A stretch of DNA of 64,000 bases from positions 38,832,420 to 38,896,419 of the forward strand of contig CM073321.1 of NCBI GenBank assembly GCA_037043015.1, read 5' to 3'. This stretch comes from Bryum argenteum (Eukaryota; Streptophyta; Bryopsida; Bryales; Bryaceae). Position numbers and translations under genes: made by a program. Below the pieces are notes generated by a model. That model was given only the letters and a program-made list of their open reading frames with translations, had not been told where the DNA came from and made no database searches. Shown one piece after another: positions 35,700-46,400 of the stretch. Numbering within the stretch: position 1 is the stretch's first letter; each line of letters starts with the position of its first letter.

Positions 35700-38612
35700 G
35701 CAGAGCACAAGTAAATGAGGTGGAGTTCGAGGGCTTTACCAAGGACCCCTTCTCTGTCGGCCACGCGCCTCGTCCTTCTTCAACACTGGTCTGTAAGATC
35801 TGCAAAGAACCTCCCATTTGTGTTGCTCTATGCCCTTCTAAAATATTTTACGTATTCGGAGAGGAGAGTCAATAGCAGGCGTGTGTGCATATCGGTACCC
35901 ACAAACATCCTGTCAAGGTCGGAGACTATAGATGTGCACGTAAAATAATTGATGGGTTGATAGAGGAGCACGTACAACGTAACCTACAAGCTACCACGTC
36001 CAAAATAGTCATGGAGGCAAGCAAGGACTTACTCGGAAACTTACTTCTCCGTCAAGAAGGTGACCCTGTAACCTCCAAGCTCACCCTGCAAGAGCTAGAA
36101 CCTATCTTCGATCAGTGTAAGGAGCTTAACTCTCCAAGCGTTAGGAATCGTATTACTACTTTCAAGCACTTGCACAGATACGGTGTTCTTGATGGGATCA
36201 CCAAGCTTTGAGGCCTCAACAACTGGACTTACATCCAACGTAACCAGTTCTCGGGCCAAGGAGATGAAAGTGACAAAGTTTTCATTTCCAAGATGTCCGA
36301 GGTCGGCCCCGGAAGCGATGTTGACCTTGTTCGTCGTATGCAACCCCGAGGCGTCCTGTCCCACGCGTAGATGATGTTCGACCACATCAAGCGTGTCAAG
36401 AACTGAACCACCATGGCGTGCCACATTTATGACTCAAAAATCTGCCGGATTCTAACTATTGCATGATGTGATTTCCAATTTGAAGACGGAGAAGCTCAAA
36501 TCGTCTTCTAGAAGAACCTTAACCACGTCATGGGCAGGAACGAAGTGGAAGCGCCACAGTTTCAAGGGTTCATGGGTCACAGTGTGCAAGCCAACTGGAA
36601 CGCTGTGCGGATCATTTACGGCTCCGGAAACCCTAAAGTGCCCATGGAAGACCACGAACGGACTTGCTACTTCCATTGGACGCAATCCCTAGAGAAACAC
36701 ACCAAACAATACATCGTGCACGAGCTGCAGGATCAACATCCACATCTTTGTAAGCAATACAAAGATGTACGCACCATGGCTGAGGCGGAGACAAGATATT
36801 GGGCGATCCGAGAGTGATGGGCGTCGGCGCAGGCCACCTCCGAAGTTGGATTAGGTCACCTCGTACATTGGCTTGTATTTTGGCACTTCCAATACAAGCA
36901 GTGGGGTGGCTTCATGGAACTGGTGAGTCCGCAGCCACAGTAGCAATTATGTACACGTGCTTTTATGTCTAGTAAATCCGTAAAATATATTTACTTCTTT
37001 ATTATAGAATATTCTACTTTTTTGAACGTTTAATAACAACTATTTAAATTATTTAAAATTTTAAAACAAAATCTATCTTTAGATCAATCTTGCGGTGCCG
37101 CAAGTTTAACCCGCTCTAGATATCGTGATCAACTTCTTTCGTTTCTAAGTCAAATGTCTTTGCACCTTGCAGGAAAATAAATATTCTGCAGATGAGCTGG
37201 CTGAGATGCCTTCATGTAACCTTGCGGAATCTATCCATAACAAATGGTTGCAAGCGTCCGGCAATAAGGGTGGGGACTTGTACGTTGCAGCTGTTGATGA
37301 TTATGTTCGTGCTTTCCTCGAAGTAGTGGGTTACCACGACTTCAACGGAGGTGGCAAGGGTGGTAGTGGACCAACATCCGAAGAACTATTACTTCGTGTT
37401 GCCCACAAAGCTCAACAACCCGGCGATCCTCCGGGCCTCACAAAGGCAGTTTCTGACTATCTACGACCTGAAAAGATTTGTACCCGCGACGCCCACCTTA
37501 AAGGGGCTGAGGTGTTCGGATCTAAGAAACGTAAGGCTGATGTTCCGAGTGAAGCTGATGATGAAACGCATAGACCTGACATCGTGAGCTACTCACGTCC
37601 TCGAATTGGAAGAAGGGTGACTTCAGCCTGTGCTGAAAATCTGAGTACTATCCTTGAAGAGGATGAAGTTGAGGAGCCACCGACATTACCATCCACTTTT
37701 GCTGGACCTAGTATTGAACGTGTGACCGCTGTTCAGGAGACTAAAGTAGACGAGAGGTTGTGGCACATTGCCTGTTTGAGGGGAAATTCTGCCAAGGCTT
37801 GTTGGGGTATCATGCGAAAGAGTAAAAATAGATGTGACTCACGAATTATTCAGAAGGGGAAGGCGACAGCAGCTCCAACTTACACCGCAGTATGGCAGCG
37901 CCCACAAGATGGGCCAAAAAAAACTGATCAATTCTTTTTTTGTGCGGATGATATTGACAGGTGTGTGAAGGGTCATCGCCGCAAGGGGATCGAGCCATTC
38001 TCTCTAAGCCATGAAAGACCCCCTTTTCCATCAATATGGCCTGTTACGATAGGGACTAACCTCACACATGATGAAATGGAGGCGTTAGAGAATGCTGGCT
38101 TTCGACTACCACACTAAAAACAACTTCCTATAAATTGCAGTTTCAATAATGCTGCCACACCGAGAGACTTGTCGCATATTCCAGTCTCGGAGGAGCCGGG
38201 CGTGTTCCCTACGGCAAGGAGATCGAAGAACATGAAACGCATTCCAGCTATGACTTCAAAGCACATGAAGAATATTGAGTCTGCCACCTCAATGCAGGCG
38301 AGAATTTTGAAGGTGACCATGATCTCGCAGCCTGGTTTTGGGTGTATCGTAGACTTGGAGTCGGATTTGGGTGCAGTTTATAGACTTTCAACTAGTACAT
38401 TCCCGGATTGCTCATGCCTGGCGATGACGAAAACAATTTTTGCGTTAGGACGAAGAGATCCATACCGACCGTGCAAGCACCTATACTTCATGACGGTATT
38501 GGTTTGCAAATTTGATCCGGATGCTGGCCTCTTCATCCACGCGGCCACTCTTAGTTTCAATGAGGTGAAGAAGATTCTCGAGGGAGGAATCCTAGACCAT
38601 GCTACAGATTAG
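35700..38612 (+). pseudogene. SWIM-finger transposase family X, copy A, decayed
   Basis: From the left: a Cys/His module of WRKY/GCM1-like layout (EPPICVALCPSKIF..ACVHIGTHKHPVKVGD). Then a conserved helical block (LGNLLLRQEGDPVTS), a core with MMFDHIKRVKN and GFMGHSVQANWNAVRIIYGS, then HERTCYFHWTQSLEKHTKQ. After an AT-rich intron-like gap the frame 37,167-38,117 is open (CNLAESIHNKWLQASGNKGG, WHIACLRGN, FFFCADDIDRCVKG). The 3' part carries a SWIM finger (CSCLAMTK..PCKHLYF). Several in-frame stops lie between 36.2 and 36.9 kb. Copy B (54,533-57,918) has Asp in FMADSAQANW where copy A has His, so a probable catalytic residue is lost here. The family is MULE-like by its DDE spacing and SWIM finger. 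Confidence 0.65.
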
Positions 38613-38949
38613 AATGCTTTAAATCTCCTAATTTACATACGCTATATGTTAGTCCTATGAATCGGTGTATGTGATATTTTTTCACAACTTATTAAAATAA
38701 TTATACTATTACCTACAGCTACAGCAAACCTTGCCAATTTGTCTAACTTGGAGTACTATTCACTTAGAAATATTACCTTAGAAACCTCTTGACATTTACA
38801 AATTGTGATTTACTGTCGAGTTTTGTAGCTCAAGTCCAACGAGATTCAGGGAATGTGAGCCTTATTTCCACGGGTTTGGGTCACTAAATCCACGGTAGTA
38901 AGTCTATAATATTCGAATTATTCCCTAATAAAAAATATTAAACTATTTT

Positions 38950-39035
38950 TAGAAACTTTTTTACTAAAAGTACAAAGTCAACTCTAAAACTTCTGAAATC
39001 TTACTGCTCACCGCTCAACGCTCACACGGTAGCAA
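38950..39035. repeat. Shared terminus-like sequence, copy 2
   Basis: AAAGTCAACTCTAAAACTTC, then CTGCTCACCGCTC, CGCTCAC and GGTAGCAACGTC. It matches the copy at 3.7 kb in the same orientation and the copy at 42.4 kb in reverse. It directly abuts the right copy of the 200-bp repeat and lies 0.3 kb past the end of transposase copy A. Confidence 0.6.
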
Positions 39036-39044
39036 CGTCTTCCT

Positions 39045-39250
39045 TTTCAAACTCTCCTACGCGATGGTTTGGGAGGATGTACAAGATTCACACACGTAGG
39101 GAGTGCGTTGCAATCGATGTTGCTCGGTGGCTGTGGTTTGGGCTTGGATTTCCGCGGGACTTTTCTTGCAACTCGCTTCTGCTTGGCAGGAGAGGTTTCG
39201 TGGGGTGTCCCCTGCGACACAGAACTCACCTTCGAATTGATCAATTTCTT
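39045..39250. repeat. Direct repeat around transposase copy A, right copy
   Basis: Counterpart of 35,470-35,695 with small indels, for example GTACAAGATTCACACACGTA here versus GTACACACGCA there. The minus-strand reading (TPHETSPAKQKRVARKVPRK) stays open further left to about 39,349. Confidence 0.8.
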
Positions 39251-39806
39251 TCTAGCCCTAGGGAGGAGATCCGGTGTGATAGTTTTAAGTGTACCTGAGT
39301 AGTCTTGTGGACTATATTCGCAATGCCACCTGCAAAGACATAATAACATTTCAGGTATTGGTAAACCCTGAACATGAAGAATGTTCTAAGCATTTTAGTT
39401 CTTATCATTTGCATTAGTAAACAATGCATGAACAATGAAAGTGTAAGGAATTCCAGAAATTACTTCAAACAACTAATATTGTTCGGCCAATTCAGAGGTA
39501 ATCCTAAAGAGGTTGACTTTTGTCATCCGCTGCTGCATACTATCACGCATTGCTGCTCACAGTGAAATATTGTTGTGTTCGCACTTTTAAGAAATAGACC
39601 CAATTTTCTGATACAATAACTCTACTTATAAAATATTGAAGTGATCTGTGAACTGAAGTTTCTTGACCTTGAAAAATACAACGATGTGCGGGCGCCCTCC
39701 CTTGCATCCTCAGGGTGCTTGTCGTTCTCTTTGGTCTTACGGTAAATGCATTGTGTCCCCTTGCTACCAGCAATGAAATCTTCTGCAATGAAATCTTCTA
39801 TCCTCT

Positions 39807-40724
39807 TTGCAGGCACATAACAATATCAAACTTTGTGATCCTTACCATGTTCATGGCATTAAAGAGTATTGGGAATTTGCAGCAAAGGTATCCAACCATG
39901 CAGTGACACGACCAGATTTAGTCAAAGTGGAGCATCAGAACAAGTTGCTTGCCGTGAGGATTGTGCATCCAGGTGTTATTCGTGTTACCGCCATTCATTT
40001 AAATAAGTACCAAGGCTATACGTATTGATGGAATGGCGGGACAATTCAAGAGATGTTGGCCCTTGATGCACGGTATGAAGATGATGTTTGTGAACATTTC
40101 GCACTCACAGAGCACTCCGATAATGAGCTTACTTGAGTTTGGCAGTTGGTTCGGTTTCGCCAAAAACGAACTGAGCTTGTTTGGGCTCTAGTGCATATCA
40201 TGAGTGAGGTCCACAAGAGGAACAACCTCCACAACGATGTGTCACCAGACAACATACTTCTTCACTTCTCTCAAGATGAATCACAAGTCTACACTGGTGT
40301 ATGCAATTGGGGCTTAACGACGAGCATGGATAAAAAAATGAGGTCCTTGTACACGTTCACGAAATCTGAAGATAGAATCGATACTCTACAAGCACGATAT
40401 TGGGTGGATCCTCGGATGGCGTACTTGTACAAAGAGAGTAATGACATTGACATTATTCCCTTCTATGAAAGAGCTTCAGAGGAGTTTGTTACGGCACGGA
40501 TAGCACAACAAATCCTCAAGAAGACCATGTCCACAGCCTACGAGAATTTGCAACATACAATAGGGCCTGACCGGTGGTCAAATCAAGACTTTGCAAATAC
40601 TTTTGATCAATACATGGAGATGGTGGGAGAAAAAGAGTTTATGTTGATCCACGTTGTCAACCGCTTCATGGAATCACACCATTGGCCGGTGCCCAATGAG
40701 CACTTTTGCACCAAGTACGAATAG
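39807..40724 (+). pseudogene. Protein-kinase-like gene with atypical catalytic motifs, decayed
   Basis: A single frame, interrupted by two TGA codons (40,026-40,028 and 40,132-40,134). The N-lobe-like part reads VKVEHQNKLLAVRIVHPG and, after the first TGA, WNGGTIQEMLALDA, like a kinase hinge. The catalytic-loop equivalent is NLHNDVSPDNILLHF (about 40,224-40,268), where HND replaces HRD and the Asn is kept. The DFG equivalent is GVCNWGL, with Asn where Asp binds magnesium. The C-lobe-like rest (YWVDPRMAYLYKE, SEEFVTARIAQQI) reads cleanly to the stop. The upstream part before 39,807 may be an exon. Similar HND..SPDN proteins occur, as far as I recall, as uncharacterised repeats in seedless plants. 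Both stops fit CGA-to-TGA change. The role is unknown and the setting is transposon-rich. Confidence 0.65.
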
Positions 40725-41560
40725 TAATGCACATCTGTTGTACTTCTTGCGGCTTTATTAGGTTTTTAGATTGTTCATCGAAGTCCTAATGTAGATGTAG
40801 GCAAATTATTGGAGTCCAATGTATTACATGCTTTCTATATGGAGGCACTTTAAGTGCATTCTTGTTTTTATAATAATTTACAATGAATGCCTTCTTTTCC
40901 ATTGTATGATATTCTGGTATATAGACTAACCTATAGTTCGATTAGTTAGAAGTATCTAGTTTTCCCCTCATTAGTAACTTTTCTTCCATAATTTCTGTAA
41001 TACAAATTCAAAACACATGCATGGATTTCAATTGTATCGGACAAAATCATTTCTAACAATTCTCGGAAGTATGTTGTTAATTTGTTATTAGTGTTCAAGC
41101 CATAAAAGTCTAAAATTTACATCTCATCACCGCAACACGTACCCAATTCCAAAGATGTACCCAACTTAATACCTTCAATAAATATATCTTCAAACCTTGA
41201 CGACCAATATCAGAGAATATATAATGAACTATGAAACTTCTTCATAATATCTACCTTGGGTTGTTGCGTTAATAAAGGTTTGTCGAAAGTCAAATCAAGC
41301 ATAATATGACTTTTTTTAACCATGGCGGTTCTAGTGTAAATTAATGAATTTAGCATATGTTAGGTGGGACCTTGAGAAGAGGCTTAAAGCCAAACAAAAG
41401 AGATTTATCATCGCCAAGTGCACTCATCGTATAAATACAAGAAATCTTGACAAAATCCCTTCAAATTGCATAATATATGGTATGGTCATACATTCGAATA
41501 TTCCATTCATAAACAAATTATGGATTTCAAGATCTTCAAAATGGCCCCTAGGAAGGCAAT
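40725..41560. other. AT-rich spacer without a recognised gene
   Basis: Follows the kinase-like gene. Probably includes its 3' end. One short ORF (41,344-41,562) has no domain. No repeat was recognised. Confidence 0.35.
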
Positions 41561-41566
41561 AATGGT

Positions 41567-42255
41567 TTAAGCATCATCAGTTGCAAAAAACAACATAACC
41601 TTTACTATAATGGTATTATGTAAGATGATACGATCATTCTTCATCTGAGTTTGTGTCATCATGTTCTTGACTTGGTGCAGCGCCGTGTATATATGGTCCT
41701 CGAGAAGATTCTCCAAACAAATTTGTTTGTCTAAAGTTCCTTTCACCTTCAAGTTGTTGAATGTACTCATGTTGACTTAGTAGTCTGGCTTCTTACATAT
41801 CTCGTTCGAACTGCGCCTCTTCTTCCTCACGAGATAGGAAAGGTGCTGAAGGTATGTCGTTATTTCCGGATGCATTCTAACCAACAATTTGTATAGCCAA
41901 CGATATCTCATCTTCTATCATATTGGCTTCCATACTAGTATGTATCCTTGGGGTGTGATGGCCTTCGGTATTCGGGACTTCCGAATGCTATATCGTATTG
42001 GTTCTCACAATTATATGTGTTTATAGGATATGCTGAGGTTGAGTTGCCTTGTACATTGGATCCGCTACTCTGCTCACCTCCTAAACCATGTGTACCTCCT
42101 GTATACATTGGCGACGGGTAGTTTAAACTATATCCACCTCTACCGTATTCGCGTTCTACTCCGTACGTATTTTGCTGATGGGATGGCATATAACTCACAG
42201 GAGTACCAAATTGGTGGTTACCACTAGTAGAAATCGTGTTATTTGTGACCGGCAA
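41567..42255 (-). pseudogene. Remnant of an unrecognised minus-strand gene, Gln/Tyr/Gly-rich
   Basis: The upstream part (42,255 to 41,935) reads a low-complexity Ser/Gly/Tyr/Asn/Pro-rich chain (SYMPSHQQNTYGVEREYGRG). The downstream part reads FLSREEEEAQFERDM, then EARLLSQHEYIQQLEGERNF and an acidic end (SQEHDDTNSDEE), with stops TAG and TAA within it. This looks like a disordered region followed by the C-terminal end of a coiled-coil protein. No DNA-binding or catalytic domain was recognised. It lies inside the right terminus-like copy at 42.4 kb. Confidence 0.3.
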
Positions 42256-42409
42256 ATATATGACTGCTTGGTACCTATGACTACAAAATGAATGAAAGAT
42301 AACTAAACGTCGTAAAAATCAATTGCCTGTCATTTGCCTGTCATTGATTTCAGGTTGCGTCAAACACCGAACGTACAGTGGGCCAAAAGACTAACCGCAT
42401 CCACCACCA

Positions 42410-42525
42410 GGGTTGCTACGGTGCGTGGAATGAGCAAATTTCCATGAGCGGTGAGCAGACTTTCATGAGCGGTGGGCAGATTTTTGTGAGCGATTTTCCA
42501 TTTTTAGAGGGAAGTTTTGACTCAG
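42410..42525. repeat. Shared terminus-like sequence, copy 3 (inverted)
   Basis: GGTTGCTACGGTGCG, then TGAGCGGTGAGCAGACTTTC, a second TGAGCGGTGGGCAG and GTGAGCG, then TTTTTAGAGGGAAGTTTTGAC. This is the reverse complement of the arrangement at 38,950-39,035 with extra GAGCGG units. Together the two could be the ends of an element of about 3.5 kb holding the kinase-like gene. Alternatively each is the end of a different element facing away. Confidence 0.55.
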
Positions 42526-43448
42526 TTTGGGCTAAATAATTGGACCACATATGAGGGTCCTTCAATTTACTTAGAATAAATTAGACGTTGCTCCAATTTG
42601 GGTGGATTAATTAACGATTTGATGACAAAGAGTTTTGGAGAAGGAGTGTGTATAACTGTGCTTTAGCCTTTAGTGTGCCTATGGCTGTGAAGTATTACGG
42701 TTTTAAGTTGGAACATCTCTTACTATGTTTTCTGGAAATTAGGGCTGACGTCATATATATATATATTGTAACTAAGAAATTTAGGGCTGATGTTATTAAT
42801 GTATAATATAATTTACATAAAGGTGGGTCTTTAGAATCGCAACCTTAGTATTCCGACTTGGGGCCCTGTATAAGTTTTGTAGTGATTCAAAGTCAAGGTA
42901 TACCTCCAAATAAACTAAAATTATAAACCTTAACCCCTAAGATTTGAATCAACGAGTTTGGTGAGTTGGAAGGCACATCCAAGTTATTGAACGTCGTTTG
43001 GGATCTTAGATAATTCACAATAAGGCGACCAAAAAAATCAGCAAGGTTTTCTTGGTGTTAGGTAACCAACTGTTTGGGACTGTACTCGTGTTCGTATTAG
43101 GAAATTTGTGGCCTATTTTGGGAGGGCAGCCCAGAATGGGATCTCAACATAATTTTTACTAGGGCATTTATGAATAGCAGACTTTTGAATTTAAGCTTTG
43201 TGAATGAACCAATCAATGATGAGCTTAAAACATCCTACCAACTTCAAAATCCTTTCAAAGCAAAAAACTTACTTGAAGCAAGAGAGGTGCAAGTACCACC
43301 CCTCGGTGCGCCCGCTCGCTGGGGTCCCAAATTCAAACAGGTGTAAACAACTGAATAGCTTAAGTTCCAAGCAAAACAAAAAATATTCTTAAGGAAAAAT
43401 GTTTAAAACATAGCGTAGTCATAACGCGTTCATATAAAGCTAACTGTT

Positions 43449-46400
43449 TTATGGCGTATCAGAGTCTGACTCTGCTGCATTTAGGTCCAAATATTGCCTA
43501 ACCCGACTATGTATACGAGGTGGTGGAGTCATTCCATCACTAGAATCAGATCTGACACTCGCAAACGCTTGAGCCAGGGATGCTGCATAGCTTGGGAGCT
43601 GGAACGAAGGCGATGGGGTTTGAAATGTGGACTTAAATCCCCGCTTTCTCGATATGAATGTCAGACTCATTAAATTGCAAATAACACAAGTTCAATGAGT
43701 ATTCAGAATCACTAAGCTATGAAATTTACAGACTTCAAGAAAACTTACTTACAGCAAGATTCGAATGGCGCATCTGAAATAGGTGAATCTTCCATATCTG
43801 GTATCAATGCTCGTTGTAGAGATTCTAGTGTGTCGGACAGCGCAGCTTGAAGAGGAATGAGAATCTCCTCGAAAAGCTTGGAGTCACTCTCCATTGCAAA
43901 GATGTTGCGATTGAGAGTCATTGCAGCAATTACGGAGGATCCTGCAATAGAAGAACGTCGCTAAACATCAGTCCTTTGAATACAACATATAGGATAAAGT
44001 AGATTCAAGTATAGTAATCTTACCAACTCCAGTTTTGAAGTCCACAATTGTGCCATTCTCAGGGCAAATTCCGTGAATTAAGGCTTTCAAAAGAAGCGTA
44101 GACTTCTGCTTTGCACCTCGCCAAGGTCGCCCATCCAACTTTCTCGCACACAATGTCATCTACTCCGTGAAGGTTGAACAACATATTGTCATTGCTGAGA
44201 TCAACATCGGTACATACGATCGGGGTTAATCTCAAGTGGCTTTGGCTGCCTAGAGACCTTCTTGTCGAGAGAGTGGACAAGTAGAATAACTTTGAACATG
44301 TTTGTCTGGAATACGATATTTCAAGTTAATATACGAAACAAATAAGATGTAAACGCTTCAACAGAATTTGAGATCGACTAAAAACTTACTGTTTTTGATT
44401 TGTTAATGTGACTGGCAAGAGGTAACGTTTGAAACACGTTCCATTCGTCAAACACCTTTAGCTTGAAATTCTTGAAGTAAGTCATGATTTCCTTTTTTAT
44501 CGTCAAAGAGTCCGGGTAGAAGAGCAGTATCACCGCATCGTCATGCACATACCTCGCTGAGTATTGCATGACACTCTTCAGGAAGGAAACGTCCTGCATG
44601 TTCCAGTTTGGAATTGCGTGTGGCGGATCGGAGACACCAGGCACGCGTAATCCGTCTGGATAATCTGCAATAATCAGATCAACAGCTTGAATGGGCTCTT
44701 TATCTGGCTTCATGAGCTTCCCATCCTTGTAAAATGTCCTCCCCTGCACCACCTGAATTCCATATTTGAAGTGTGAGTAACTTGAGTTGGAAACATGTTC
44801 AATGAGTTTGGCTTTGATGTAGTACCTCAGCTATGAAGTCTTTCATGTCGTCGTATTTTTTCGGGGAAATGGCTTCTTCATCGTACTCAACTCCATCCAA
44901 CGCACAATCGAATCGTTGACAATGAGGCACTTAGATGTTGATTTTGTCCGCACCTGCTGAGGATCGACCATCATTTGCACCATGGAGCTTGGACAATGCT
45001 GCATTACGGGGGCAGGTGACTCGCTACGGGCGTGCTTCGGCCGTCTCTGCCTTGAGGACTCTCCAGGCAAGTAGGCAGGCGTCACACAACGTGGACGCTC
45101 TGCTGGGGCGACCTCATGATCATCGTCTAGATCGTCGATCAGAAGCCTTCGTTGGCGGCGGTCTACGAATGGCAAGTTGGCCTCTTCAACTTGAGACTCC
45201 GGTGGCTGGGATCCAAGTACCAATTGGCTTTGAGTAAGATCTCCCTCCTGAAGTGCAGCTCTTGTCCTTGGGTTGCCAGTGGTAGTGCTGCAGCCATAGC
45301 AGATGACGGTATTGCAAATAACGGAGCCGGAGTTTGCACATCGGGCTGACACTCGTCCTTTCTAAGGCTCTTCTTTGATTTCTTGGAGTTCACTGCCGCT
45401 GGTGGAGTGGTATCGTCGACTTTATCCAAGTCCACCACGTCCTTGCTGATGTTTGAGAAGCCAGGTTCAATGCTGTTGAGTTGATCCACCTCTCAACTAA
45501 GACACTTGTTCCTCTGGCAGTCCAAGTACCAACCACAAAAATCAAAATGTTGACGCCCATATATGGTCTGAATTGCAATTCTGTACATGCATTTGTCTTG
45601 AGTTGGATCATTCCAATTCTCAAAATACATGGGAAGCTTCGGCACAGCTTTCGCTGCAAGCAAGACGTGCTTGAAGTAGCGGTATAACACTCGACGAGTT
45701 GCCTCCATGAAACCAAGCTGGTCCTCCGGTTGGTAGCCCTTGTAGATGCCGACTGAGTTCGCGTCTTTGGGATCCACCTTCGGGCGGAATTCTCGGTAGA
45801 ATGCCGGAACCCATAGTCTGCAGCGCATTTGTTCAACGTAGTCCTGGATTTGCATGATTCGGTCTCGCCCCTCTCGTTCATAATCGACGTCCACCCTCAA
45901 TGCCTTGAGAGCACCAACTACTTGGGTTTGACAATCTTCCAAAAGCTGCAAGAAAAGGAAAAGCGACGTTTCATAAGAAGCTTGACATTCCAAAGGTTCA
46001 AATTCAATTGGGCACCGACATTTACCTGTACCCAGAAAGTAGCTTTGTTCAAGAAGGAATTGAATTGCTCATCGGAGGACTTTCGTTTTGGGAATTTGAA
46101 TTCCTCCCTAGACTTTGGGTTCCAGTTCCATATGTCCAACCAGGTGAGCTTGGAGTTGATGTCCATTGCAGAGGTTGCAAATACGTACAGCTTCTCGATG
46201 AGCATCACGAGTAGATGGAAGGTCTCGTAATGCTCCTTCACCTTCTCGATGAACTTACCTTCGTACTTCTCATCACAAATGGGAAGAAGCTTCTTCAGCT
46301 CCCGTTCTAAAGTACCTCTCTTGGCTGTTACATGTTTGTGGATGTATTCGTTAATCCCGTGTCCTGTCATTCGTCCCTATTTGGAAACATCTTCTCAAAT

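Noticed and set aside
43300-43345. Possible tRNA or tRNA-derived SINE (GGGGTCCCAAATTCAAAC)
   Set aside because: Only a weak B-box-like word was found; no A box at proper distance and no cloverleaf could be drawn.
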